Assembly (NCBI GenBank): GCA_031841125.1
Contig: CM063106.1
Coordinates: forward strand, 33,910,001-33,974,000
DNA from: Acanthococcus lagerstroemiae
Taxonomy: Eukaryota > Arthropoda > Insecta > Hemiptera > Eriococcidae
Direction: 5' to 3'
Length of the DNA: 64,000 nt
Shown here: piece by piece, positions 48,000 to 61,300 of the stretch
Layout of the letters: each line of letters opens with the position of its first letter
Position numbering within the stretch: the first letter of the stretch is position 1
The notes under the pieces: model-generated
Told to the model about the DNA's origin: nothing
Databases searched by the model: none
What the model saw: only the letters and a program-made list of their open reading frames with translations
Translations under genes and position numbers: made by a program

Positions 48000-49366
48000 G
48001 TTCTTGAGTTTGAACTACCTGTGAAAATGTACTTAGGATTTTAATTTTTTTTTTCTTTTTTTTTTCTCGTTAATCTAAGCCTAATATGGGCTTAGCGGCA
48101 CGTAAATAAATGAGTGTGGTGTTTGTATACGTGAACAACAGGGCACTATCATTGCCACTGGAGAGAGGGCAGTAACCAAGACGAACTAATGAGGTCATGA
48201 GATCATTGCCCTTTGAAAATGGGGTATCTGTCCTCGTGTCCGCAAATGGAAGCCACTGATATCTTTTTCTTCTGCCAAGTAAATCCGATGTGCTGCTGGA
48301 ATTTTTCTCTCTAAAAATTGTTGGGATCTACTGATACAAGAAGTTGATTACTGATTTCTTGAGCTGTATTCAGCATGAGTATTACATTCGCTCATATACT
48401 GTCATTGGCGCTGAGATGTACTTCGCCGCCACCATTGCCATTTTGTCGAGCAAAAAAAGAAAAAGAAAATGAAAAAAATCCTTTGAGTAATATGTCGAAA
48501 AGGAAATGTCGGTGTACGAACATGCTTTCTTGGAGGCCAGTGTAAATAATAATTCCTCATACCCTCTCTATACTATACCCATACTACCTCATTGCTTGCT
48601 GTCTCAATAGTGAAATGCTGTTCTAATAAAAGGATCAAGTTTCTCTTGAATTCTTACATTTTCTTTATATTGGTGTGCCACCAAGCATGGTTCCATGCGA
48701 GGGGAGAGGGAATTCTAAGTTGAACAAACACGGTGCACATTCTTATCCATTTAAAAAATACGTCAAAAGAAGAAGTTCGTCCGTTGATTATTCAGACAGT
48801 GTCTCCAAACAAAAATAAAATTGAGAATAATCAATCGATACGTTCAATAATCGCAGTACCGAGATAGTAATTATTTTTTATCAATGCTAGAAACGAGGAG
48901 ACGTGATAATGATTCATCATCAAATCTGTAGATACTGAAACCTTGGGCTTGCCTGTTTATTTAAGATAACGAGTTCAACAGTCTCATTCAGTCGAATCGT
49001 TTAAAATTTGTTTTAAATGTTGACATTTAGTTCTAGCGCACCAATGACAATTTCTTCAAATTTCCCGCTGTCAGTCATTTTATTTAGCGATTTATAAATT
49101 TATCCCCGCAGATTTTATAGTCACGTGAACCTCTCCACCTTTCGATAAATTTGTTAACTAGTAGACCGTAAAGATTTTATCATTTCATTGACCCGACTTG
49201 GCATTGCCTAAAATCTGACGAAAGTTCACTTTGGTAATTACAGCACACAAGGAGGCACAAGTCCAAAGTAAACATTTATTCGTGTATTTTATTATCATTC
49301 GATCGTATGCTTATTTTTTTTCTTACGTTTCTTTTTTTTTTTGTGTGTGTTTGTTCTTATTTATAG
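48000..49366. other. Sequence upstream of the TP53INP-homologue exon
   Basis: No supported gene, element or promoter. It may be an intron of the downstream gene, because the exon at 49367 begins at a strong acceptor. Confidence 0.4.
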
Positions 49367-52300
49367 AAGCAAACCGAAGCGGCCTACACTCATCGTATCA
49401 AAGGATATTGAATTTTATTTTGGAAACTTTGCTGGAACGTGAAACCCAATATTCAACATGTTGTCCAATATCACGAGTTACTTATTCGGTGGATACCAAA
49501 ATAACGCTACCGAGAAAGAGAACGTTAATTTTCACGAAGTCGAAGAGGATGACTGGATGGTTATCGATAAATTAGGTTTGTATGCAATTAAGTACGTATC
49601 GATTTTCAAGAAGGTCCTATCTGTATAAAGCGTAGTTTAAGAAAACCCCATTCTTATGTTTTTACATGGATAACTTCTAAAGTAGTACTACAAGAAGGTT
49701 ACGTGTTTTTTTTTTGAGATAGCGGCACTATTCCACTACATAATACATTATCTACTCAGTTATCTATTTCAAAATTACATAATCCAGTCTTAATTAGAGT
49801 ACACTTTGTACATGCAAAGAGATACCTCCCCTCTTGAATGCAAATGTCCATCAATTGACGAAAATTGTGTAGATGTTTTGTTTCTTTTTCTCCATAGCAG
49901 TCGCGCCTCCTCTCCATAAAACTGGAGTATAGGATGTATCTCCAGCATTCAAATTTCAAATGAAAAGCGAGATAACAGGTTCTTAGGTCGTTGAATTCAA
50001 ATATCTCGTTCGATTTTTAATTTGTCCCGGATTTGTCTTCCTTTGTTCCACCACCACAGTAAATATTCGACTTGAAATGGAAAGAAGTGATTCGATGCTG
50101 AAAATCATTCAGAGTATTCGAAAGTATGAGATTGGTCGTTTTGATCTAGTCTTGCGACATTTTACCTTCCATAACGGACAAAATTCAGGCTCGTAGGCAG
50201 GGGGCAACGCTCCCTGGTGCATTAATTTACCCCCCTGAGAAGATCAGAAAAAACTTTTTCTACTTTCTAATTACCCCAGTAAGATTAAGGCTTACTCTTT
50301 TTTAAAACTTTATTTTGGTATCATTGATTCCTTTCTCGTTCATTCCACGTAGAAGGGTTGTGCCGCAGAATCAATGTTGTTAGACATAACAAAACAAAAT
50401 AACGAAATGACAGTTGAATTTTAGAAATTTTGTCATAATGACAAAACTATCTATGAGTTTTGTCATAATATGACAAAATCGAAATAACATAACAAAAAAT
50501 GAATCTTATGACAAAAAAATTATGTTATGCCATTTTTTTGTGATCAAATTAAGAATCATGCTAAACAACGTAATAATTGGTAACAGGTTATGCTAAGCGA
50601 CTTTGCTATAGACAGTAGACTATGCTAAGCAACGTTATGGACAGTATATTATGCTAAGCGACATGACAAAAAGGAAGATAAAATGACAAAATAATTTTGC
50701 CAGAACATAACAAAACTATGAAAAAACAAAAAGACAAAACTCTGAAGATGACAAAACTTATGACATAGGTAACAAAAAATTATGAAATGCTCCCCTGACA
50801 AAATGACAAAAAATCGTTTTGTTTAACAACACTGCGTAGAATAAAATGGCATAGATTTTTATTCTACGCATAGAATACACTGTGTAGAATGAATGGCTAT
50901 TCTACACATTCTACAGTAGAATGTGTAGAATGCGTAGACTGACCAGAGAAGAGTGAAAATTGAAAAATTTAAACAAGAAATAATCAGTTTTCTTGCTTAT
51001 TCGTAAATAATTAAGCTTTAAAAAACTCTACAAAAACATTAATTAAAATTCAAAATTTAGAACTTTGACAGATATTTTTTATTTTAAGAGAGTAATTGAA
51101 ATATATATTAATTTTTTCGAACGATCAAATGCACATAACTCCGCTGGGAAAAGACATGTTCAAATTGAGCCGATGAAACAGGAATTGAATTTAGTTTCAA
51201 TACTAGTTCTGCGTTCTGCCACTTCTTTGTGGAAGGGCAGCACGGTCTTCCAAAAATGTATAGGATTATTATTTAATTCATTTGTGTATATTGTTTGAAA
51301 ATGGATTATTTTCCAACAAAAGTGATGAAATCTCCATCGGTGTGTTTCAACGAGTCAATAAGGAATTCGTTTACTTCCTTTCAGTGGCGTAGCCGGGGGG
51401 AGGGCACCAGGAATTGAATGTAAAATATGCAAAAATTAGCAATTTTTCGCCTTTAAAACACGTTTTTTCGGAAAATTTTAGCTCGAACAGTAATTTTACT
51501 TTCATTTTTATAAAATAGTCCTCTAATATTGGCAATTTTTAAAAAATACCTCAATTTCCGACTTTTTCTCCCTTGAAAAATCTTACTTTGCCCCCCCCCC
51601 TCCTTGGAAAAATACTGGCTACGCCACTGCTTCCTTTACCTGAGCCTCAAAAGTTCGTTTTCGTAAACCGAATTCAAATACAAAGCAGCCAAATTTTTGT
51701 GGCTCCCTGAATGTAATTCACGTCATTCTACACGCATTCTACATCTACATCGGCCATCGGCATTCTACGCGTAGACGTAGAATCGATTATTTTACGTGTA
51801 GATGCACAACCTGACTGATTTTCAAAACATAATTTGCCCTCCCCACTATATCATTTGCCCCCTCAAGAATCATAGTCTAACCACGGGCCTGGCAAAATTG
51901 ACTCAACTTGGAAGATTATAATATGTATTTATACGAGTAGAATATCGCATTGAAGAGGTTTCGGGTTGCTGATTTTGAATATTCAGACCGACTTTTGAGC
52001 TAGCTCCGACTTGAGCCACCAAAGTCAAAATTTCACGTCTTATGAGCAAATTTGGCTTAGTGCCGAAATAGGGATTTTTCGAGTTGCTTATTTCATTGGA
52101 AAGCTGGTGTTGTTTTATGGTCTCTGTTTGAGGAAAGGACAATTTTAACCTCCATTCGCCGCCGTGAAGAGGCGACAGGAGAAATGGGGGTAGCAAAAGC
52201 TACCACAAAGCGATCCCGCCTATTCTGAGGCAGGCCCATTTGGGGCGTTTCCGGAATAGGGGGTGCGGTGTCTCAGGGCCAATTTGGCACGCTCGCATTG

Positions 52301-55300
52301 CCATACGCCCCTCTATCATCAAACCTCCAAATTTAAGTAAAAAATCTTTCGAAAAATTCTGCCCTTGATTTTCGTCAATGAGTTTGATAAATGAAGTTTT
52401 CTAACAGCTCAGGGAGGAAACTACTTCAGTATCACTTCATCATTACACGACCCGGCATTACGACCCCCTTCCTTCGTTAAGGAAGGTTAATTATTACCCC
52501 TGCTAACAAAAACTGAATTTTACAGTTTGATGAATTTTGTGCTTTCTTTGCCTCGCGTCGACTTCGTGTTGAAGAATAGTATGGATTGGGGAGGGGGGGG
52601 GGAGCATTTGCCGATTATACCCTATATTTGACTTTTTGGGCTGGACGGTGTGTAATTCCCATTTGTAAATTACGATTCTCAGTTAATGACAATGTTGCAA
52701 AATGTATTTCTTTTAATCTTTCAATATAAAAGCAGACGTTGGATCTGTAGGCTTACAAAGTTCTATTTCTTTTTGAAAATTGTTGTTATGAATTTACGAG
52801 TCAAAATTCAAAGCTTTATGGTGTATTTTTTAATTGTATTTTTACAAATCTATAGCGTCTCTTCCCTCTTCCGAAAATTCATGAAATCAATTTTTATTAA
52901 CTATCGACAAATGCTTGTAGCTATAATACCAGCTGAGCCATTATTACAACTGCACGTACTATATTAGTCATCAAAAAATACGTAAGAAATTTTCAGTCTT
53001 TGGTAGCTAATAGACTAGGATAGCGAATTGGACTCGACAGCATACAATCATATAACAATAATAAAGATAATCAAGCGCATTTAATGTCTTACATGCCATA
53101 ACAATATCATATATCATATGTCACCTGTGCCGAAGCCGTGATTCATGTTCCTTCATAATCACCTGGAAAGTTTCAAATCAGAACTTAATCATTGAATTGT
53201 CTCTTTGACACAAAGCAGTTGTTTCTTTTTGTGCAAACATGCGTGTTGATTGATACATCATCGTTTTGTGTGATACCAAGAAAAATCATTACTTTCGACT
53301 TGATAAAATTTAATTTTGCTAGGCACGTACAATTTGGCCAGGAATAATTAATATACCGATGTTCTCGAAATGGTTTACTCTTGACAGCATCTGAATAATA
53401 AGGGGGTAACCAGGACCATAGCTAGTAATTTTTTGTGAGGAGGAAGGTAGACAGCAGAAATGCCTAGTAAAAAAAGAAAAATTTCGATTAAAACCTCTAT
53501 AAAGAACAAGTCCGTAGCTAGCTGATTGTGTGTGCCAGGGCATTTAATATTTCAACCAGGGCATGAGGGTACAACAAAACATCATTATTATTTATTTTTC
53601 AGAAAGTGCTATCCTGGGCGCCGCGCTTGCCAGCAAGGGCTTTACTCTGGCTGCCCTGGCGTTAGCTGCGGGCCCGATGAAGATCCTCAGTTTCCCTATT
53701 TTGCAGAATAGCTACGAGAATTTTCCGAGTGCAGATTTTGCAAACCACATGCTTGAAGTGCCACGTTCCATTCCCCCAACCTCTAATTGCTACGCCTCTG
53801 AGGGAATCTCACCCATACATTCGGCTTCCTGAAATTCTTCAAATTAATCGTCATTTAAAATAAAAATAAAATTTAAAAAAAATGAAAGACATTATGCTTT
53901 TGATTGAAGCGCAATGGGACTACGAAGTCTGAGCACTCAGCGCACACAGCGCCACTTCACACATTGTACTTTTCATTGATTATGCAGAAATGGAGAAATT
54001 GATTGACACGACACTAAAAACGTACTGCCGGAAGGGGATCCTTGTACCAGAAGTTTCCATCAGGTCACGCATGGACGTACTGATGGGGTTGAGCTCCCCC
54101 CGTAGGAAATGTTATACTCAGCAGTTAGAAAAATTTACCGTTTCACATTTCAGTCTGCCGAAGTTGGGAAATTTCGGTAGAGCTAGAAAAATCCAACAAG
54201 GCAAAAGTTTTTGTTTTTTTTTTTTTGCTTTGATACTTAGAAATTTTGAGTTGAGAAGCTGGGAAAATCCAACAAGTCAAAAGCTGTTTTTTTCCTTTAC
54301 TGTGACACTTGGGAATTTTGAGTTGAATCAGTTGGGACTTTCACCCCCCCCCCCGTGCCCCAGGAAAGACTTTGATATGTTCCTGAGGTCGCGTATGGCT
54401 AAATGTAAGCTGAAAGTGATGTTATCCCTGCTTGTTATCTAAATTCTTATACTGACTATAATGGATCGTATTTTTGCGCTCTGGAATTGAATGCTGAATT
54501 CTAATCCATGCATTTGTCTTGTTACAGCCGAGAAACGTAACAACGAAACCGACGACCTAATTGTCAGCAATGAAACGTACATAAATCTGTCAGCGTCTTA
54601 CTTAAAAGCTGAAAACCAAAATTCCCGACCACCGGTGCCTGAGAAGAGTTCGAGAAGACGCAGTATCAGCTGTAAACGACTGGTAAACCGTCGTTGTTCA
54701 ACGCCTCTGCGGGAGCTAAGTCCCGCCTGTGTCAATGCGAAAGCAATCGTGCCTTATGTACCTAGAAAGGTAAATAACCAGCTCAAACTGTCAAACCTCT
54801 CATCGTGGTTGTAATATTTGCAACATTCCAACACTCAAACACGCGTCCATTTGGGAAAAAAAAAACAAAAAAAAAACGATGATAAGTTTGTTATTAATTT
54901 ATTCGAAGTGTTTTGTATTCATGTACAGAGACCAACAGTCATGTACAGGTGTATCGTAAATAACAAACGTAATACGTACTTTATTGCCCTCGTAAATCCG
55001 ATTGTATCTAGCCATATGCTACTGCCTTGGATAAGTGGAAAAAGTTTCATATTCTCATTCGAACCCCTCTAAAATTTCACTTTTGTTACTTTGTTGGGAA
55101 CCCTTCCCGGAAACATTACACGGGTTCCATTAGGTTTCCTGGTAACTACAGAAACTCAGTGATTCTTCTACCACTTTGCATTCGTCTTCTCAGCACAAAT
55201 TACAGCACGAAATTTCAGAATTATGAGACGAACTTATCTTTTTCATTGCCCCACCATCATGTCTGATTTTCTTCCTCTCTTCCAGCCACTAAACGGTCCA

Positions 55301-58300
55301 AAACTTTTAAATGTATGTGCCCACATTTATATGAGTTGAAACAGCCCAGTGGGTTATTTTTCGGTCACTTATATGGGTAATCCGCTCCCGTGAGAATTCA
55401 TAGATCTATCGATCAATGTAATTAATACTCGTACACTATTACATGTCAAATCAGCCTGTCGTAAAATTAACTTGATACTGAATGTACCTAACATCCACCT
55501 TAACGAATTGCAGGAGAGCAGATCCTCATCGAAGTCGTCCCTATGTGGAATGGAGGAATCGTGGTACATCACGCCTCCGCCATGTTTCGTATCAGGCCCG
55601 TACGAAACGAAGCCCTCGTCGCTCGAAAACCTGTTGATCGAGCAACCGGGTGTCAACTTCCTGAAAAACTATCAGCACGGCGATGTGCAGAAACAAAGGC
55701 TAAGTAACGACGATGACGCCGAGAAACCTAAAACGCCGAAACTGACGCCGAGAAATCAAAAGAAAGACAAACTGACCATCTTGAAGGAGAAAGAATCTTC
55801 GCAAAATGAAGAGAAACGACGCCAACTACTCGAAATACACGAACAGAAAAAGTTCATCAACGCCTGCAATTCGCAGCTGAATTCTTCCCAAAAGGTATGC
55901 CTACGGTTCTTTGATTTTCATTTGTAATTTGTGTGCCTATCGACTCCCGGGGTTCTACCGCAATTCAATAGAATGTTTGGAACCTGACCCCGTATCCACT
56001 TATAAGAACTGCGAGGGGGTGGAAACGTCATTTCGTGAAAATGTCGCCGCATGGTCCCGTGTGTAAATGTAGTTCGGACGAAGGATTATCAGAAATGGTC
56101 AAGAATAACTAGAATCAACCAAAAATGACCAGATCTGCTTGAAATCTACCAATTTCAAATGACCACCAGTGACCTAATATTATGGAAATTTTTCGAAACT
56201 GACCAACAACAATCTAAACTAAACATTATTAAAACGACCTAATTCAAACTAAAGTGCCTGAATACAAGTCTGACCAAAATTGACCAAAAAGTATTGTATA
56301 AGCTGAGTCGAGTATGACCAAAAATGAAAAATAACTAGGAATGACCGAATTCGACTGAATGTGACCCAGTCTGTCCAAAAATAAAGGAAAAAGGATTGAA
56401 ATAAAAATAATCTAAACCAAAATAACACACACACAAACAAAAGATAAAACGAATTGATTAAAAAGGTTTAAAAGCAACTGAAAAATACCTCTCTTTTCTC
56501 CGAAAAGTCGGTAAAATAAGCATGACCAAAAATAATCAAATTCGTGCTAAAACGACCAAATCTGATCAGGAACGACTATGTACCCAGTCTCAATGTTCGA
56601 ACCTTCATATGAGTACCGAAAATCTAGTTGAACTCGAATATGCTCTCAAAAATTCTAATATAGATGTACTGTGACTAGGCGAGGTGAGAAGAAAAGGGGG
56701 AAAGCATTGTGGAAACGAAGGAGGGAAATTTGATTTACCACATAGGTAATGATTTTGGACAAAAAGGTGTGGATTTATGGATTAGTAATAAATATAAAAA
56801 AGATTTGAAAGAATTTAGAGGAATAAATGATAGGATAGCAATTTTAATAATAAAACAGGGAAACAAAAAAATGCTCACCATGATCCAAATCTACGCACCA
56901 ACGGCTGTATCTAATGAAAGTGACTGACGAATTTTACGATAAACTCTCGGAAGTATACAACGAATTGAAAAAACGAAAAAAAATGAAAATATAATTATTA
57001 TGGGTGACTTTAACAGCCAGATAGGAGAGAACTCAACGAAGAAGAAATCCATACTATTTCGGAAAGAGAAACGATAGGGGTTGGAAATTGGTTTGATTTT
57101 GTCAAGAAAATGACTTAAAAATTTTAAACACTTATTTCAAGAAAAAAAATGCCAAAAAGTGGACGTGGGAGACGCCAAACCATGCGTTCAGGAGTCAACT
57201 AGATTATATGCTCGTACCCAGGGAAACAAAAAATATTACAAATTTTGAGGTCCTTGGGAAATTCCCCTTCAATTCAAATCGTAGAGTAATCTCTTGCACC
57301 CTACAGTTGGCTACTCTGAGAAAGTATTATGATATACACAAGGAACAAACTCTTTCAGGCTGCCCTCAAGAACGAAACAAACACGAATACCAAAAAAAGC
57401 TAGAAAAAATCCTTGGAAATGTAGATGATAACATGGAGATAGATCAGCTGAATAAGATCGTAACACTACTGAACATTTATTTTGCACAACGCATTTCGAC
57501 AGGTGATTCAGAGGTACTTTTTAACGCTGAACGCGATACTGCGACCCATTTTTCTCTATCACGTCACAATTCGGAGTTCTGAACGACTGAAATTCGTTTC
57601 CATTTTGCTTTTGCAGTGGAATAAGCGGTACCACTGACTGATATTATCAGTATTATCAGACCACTATAACAGAAAACAAACAGACCGAATACACACCACT
57701 ACACACAACCTCAACGCAAAACAACACGAATCAGTATGACCACATTCAGTTCCTAAAACTCTTTTTGAACACATTTAGTTGAATTTTTTATAGTTTTCGA
57801 TCAGAAAAACTAGATGTGATAGAGAAAAACAGCCGACGGCACTGTATTCAGCGTTGAGAAGTACTCAGGAATCACCTCCTTAAATGCGTTGTGCAAACAA
57901 AAAATTTCATTTTGTTCAGTAGTGTAATTGATTCCCTGAGTCAAACGAATTACAACACCGAATCTCCCAGAAAAAGATACCCCCTCAACCTTGCGGGGCA
58001 ACATTAAAAAACTCATTTAAAGAAGAGAACTTCCAAAACGTAAAAAACACAAATCATTGGGACCCAAATTAGAACTGAATATTCTGTGTAAAAAAAAAAA
58101 ATCAAGAACGATTTAAGAAACTTCAACAAGGAAAAACACGATAGAATGATTAGAGAAATTTTGGAATCTACTACATAAAACAGATAAATAAAAATCGGTC
58201 CCTGGGGAAAAGATATACATACTACTCATTTGACAAACACAAATAATCAAAGAATATATGACAGACGGGAAATTAACTGTCATGCAACTGAGTTTTATGT

Positions 58301-61300
58301 ACAACTGTATAGCGACAAGGACTATGCAGATCCAAAGAAAACGGAAAATTGCGAGCAAAAGGTGGAAAATGAACCAGAAATTCTTGAGAGAGAAGTGGAA
58401 AGTATTATTAAAAAATAAAAAAATGAAAAAGCTAGTGGTCAGGACAAAATATTTAATGAACTTTTTAAGGTGGGAGGAGAAATTGTACTGAAAAACTTGA
58501 CCAGGCTCTTCAACAAAATTCTGGAAGAAAAGAAAATCTCGTAAGAGTCGAAGCGTTCAGATATTATTCTTATTTTTAAAAACGGAGAAAGAGACAAGAT
58601 AAATAATTATAGGCCGATCAGTCTAAGCTCAAGTATTTCGAAGATTTTCGCTATTAAGGTTATAGAAGGTAGGATCAGAAGCGCAAATAGGGCACAGAAC
58701 TGGAGGGGGGGGGCTTAAGCCCCCTTATGAAGCAACACCACCCCTGCATAATTTTCTTTTGTAATTTTTCAGAGTTTGGGGAGGGCTATTTAGAAGTTTG
58801 GGGCTATTCTCCCAAGCCCCTACCTATTTGCACCCATGGGTAGGATAAAACCTTTTCTAATTCAATCCAAAGAACAGGTGAGATTTCGGCCGGGTTACTC
58901 CACAACGGATCATCTCCACGCCATTAATCAGTTAATCGAAAAATGTAACGAATACCAGGTTGAAGTCCATCTGGCCTTCATAGACTTTGCCAAAGCTTGT
59001 GACTCACTTAACCACAAATTTTTACTATCAGCACTAAAAAATCAAGGGGTTCTGGAAACTTTCATCAAAATTATTAAGGAAATGTACGAAGGGCTAGAAA
59101 GTAGAATTGTAACAGATGTAGTTGGAAATTATTTTCCGGTCCAAAGGGCAGTGTAAGACAGAGAGACCCTTTATCTCCATTATTGTTCAACTGTGGTCTT
59201 GAGGAAGTGTTCAGAAATTTGGACTGGGGGAAAAAGGGTATACAAATTAACGGAAACCACTTAAATAATTTACACTTTGTTGACGATGTAGTGCTGATAG
59301 CAAGCAACAAAGAAGAATTAGAAGAGATGATACGAGAACTGAACAGAAACGGGCTGACTGCAGGTCTTAGCATGAATCTGTCCAAAACTAAAGTAATAAA
59401 TAACCAAAACAGAATTTACGACATTGAAATTAACGAAGAAAAAATAAAAGGGGTGGAAAGCGTAATATATTTGGGCCTAAGAATTTCATGCACCAAATCA
59501 CAATGATGAGGAAATTGAACATTGAATAACCCTTGCTTGAAATAAATTCTGGTCTCTAAAATTCATTTTCAAAAGTTCCTTTCCACCGATCAAAAAGCGA
59601 AATCTTCAATGTGCGTGTGCTCCCAACTCTAACATATGGCTCTGAAACTTGGACTTTATCCAAAAAAATGGTACATAAAATTAGAACTACACTAAATTCG
59701 ATGGAACGATCAATTTTAAATATCAAGAAAAAAGACCGCATCAGAATTTCAACTATCAAACTTGAATTAAAAAACAATAAATGTGCTGTACAGCTGGTAA
59801 AAAATAAAAAATGGAGGTGTGGTGGCCGCATAGGGGTGCTATTTATTTTTAGTAGCAAAAATACCTAATAAAAAATTCTCATGGTGTAGGGATAAGCGGA
59901 TCTACAAAAATGTCGTTCAAATTCTGAATCGACGAGCAAGAAAAAAAAAAAAAAAAAAAATGATAGTTGACTTACTCTATAATTATACTTTCCCTCTACA
60001 TCTGGGAACAGGGTATGTGTCCTCATATCCGAAAAACTTTTGGCTTTAATATAATATGTTTTCCGTTAAATGAATATTTGTGTAATGAACAATTTTTTTA
60101 ATTATTAAAAAAAGTGTTGTAGTCTTGACGAAGGATCGAACCGCGGTCCTCAACATTCTCTATAAAATCGGGTTTTGATCTTTTGTCGATACCAAAATGC
60201 TCAGGTCTTCAATGATTTCCTAAAAATTCGTATCTTGCGATTCCGCTGATTATTCTCACATTTGAAAAAACATTTGCTGTCCTTTCAAATGTACTGTTAT
60301 TTCAGATGGTCTATCCTTTTAAATGGCAGGATATGCGAAGTGTGATATGTAGATCTCGATTTTACTTGATCTCATCCAAACAAACCACCCCGTGCTTCAT
60401 ATCTTTATTTTTCTCGCAATTGAGGACCTGACTTCCAAAACGCGCTTATTGTCCAAAACACAGATGTTTGGGAAATTTAAAAAAATGCAACTAAGGTCCT
60501 ATTTACTATCATAGTCATATCAGTGCTTTGAACACATATAACTCGCGTCCCAATCAGGGACGAGAAAAAAGCTGAAAGCCGAAAACCGAACCTTTTTCCC
60601 TACAAGGTTAGAAGTTGAAAGCTGAAAGCTAAATGATAGAAAGTTAATAGCGAAATCAAAATCTTTTTATTTTCCGTCCCACTGATGGGAAAAAATATTT
60701 AAAAAATGAAGGTGGTGCGGCAGGAGGAAAAAAAACTGAAAAACAAAAGTCGGAAGCTGAACGATTTTTCCCTCAACGTCAAAAGTTGAAAGTTGGAAGT
60801 TGAATGGTGAAAAGTCAAAAGCGGAATCAGAAGCCAATAGAGTTTTCTCTGGAAGCAAAATCCGAAGGAAAAATCTTTATATAGGGCTTTCACACCCCTG
60901 CTCCTAATAAAGATAAAAATTCGCGGTGAACGCTGAAATGTGTATTTTCTTCTTCTCCACCACATAGCGCTAAAATCTCAATTTTAATAATTTTGGACTA
61001 AGCGCGTTTTGGAAGTCAGGTCCTCACTGTATAATTGGTTTTCTATTCATTCTGCATTCAGCTGGTTTATTCCTCGAGTATAAAGCAAATTTTTCTTTTT
61101 GTTGTGACGGGGGGGGGGGGGATTCTTCTAATTTCAAAATTGCTCGTCGGGCTATCTCGAGACCAACAAACGAAAAAGGAAATTCAGCACTTACTAATTT
61201 TTCCGAATGTTTTCGAAAACAAAAAAGTCGTCTTCAGTCTGCTGATTCCGGATTCGGGTTCTCCAACTAAGGACGCAACCAAAAAAAACGTTGGCCCCTT

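Larger units (their letters stand above)
50354..51812. mobile_element. TIR element with GTAGAATGYGTAGAAT words, nested
   Basis: AGGGTTGTGCCGC at the left and GATGCACAACCT at the right are inverted. GTAGAAT / ATTCTAC words occur many times beside each end (50835-50945 and 51720-51795). No clear duplication was found, so the edges are approximate. Confidence 0.6.
50186..51891. mobile_element. hAT-type TIR element (CAGGCYCGT family), 1.7 kb, hosting three others
   Basis: Left end CAGGCTCGTAGGCAGGGGGC; right end CCACGGGCCTG with GGGGGCAAA blocks inverted behind it. Flanking 8-mers ACAAAATT (50178-50185) and GCAAAATT (51892-51899) differ at one base. Nearly all of its length consists of later insertions. 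Confidence 0.75.
56600..59900 (+). mobile_element. EN-RT LINE, near full-length but broken, in sense inside the last TP53INP intron
   Basis: Endonuclease blocks: LKNSNIDVL (about 56650), MIQIYAPTA (56880), IIMGDFNSQIG (57000) and RSQLDYMLVPRETKN (57195). RT blocks: RPISLSSSIS (58615), QVRFRPGYSTTDHLHAI (58870), AFIDFAKACDSLNHK (58975), QRDPLSPLLF (59160) and HFVDDVVLIAS (59275, catalytic DD). Tail: LPTLTYGSETWTLSKK and MERSILNIKKKDR. Frameshifts and stops occur throughout. An inverted-repeat element (57478-57902) and a MITE (58676-58838) are inserted. A 36-percent-type AT-rich tail with an A18 run follows at about 59940. Confidence 0.88.

Noticed and set aside
53526..53832. Possible hAT element between CAGGGCATGAGGG and GCTACGCCTCTG
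   Set aside because: Ends do not pair well and flanking 8-mers do not match.
60130..60160. B-box-like GGTTCGATCC on the minus strand
   Set aside because: No A box and no cloverleaf can be drawn.
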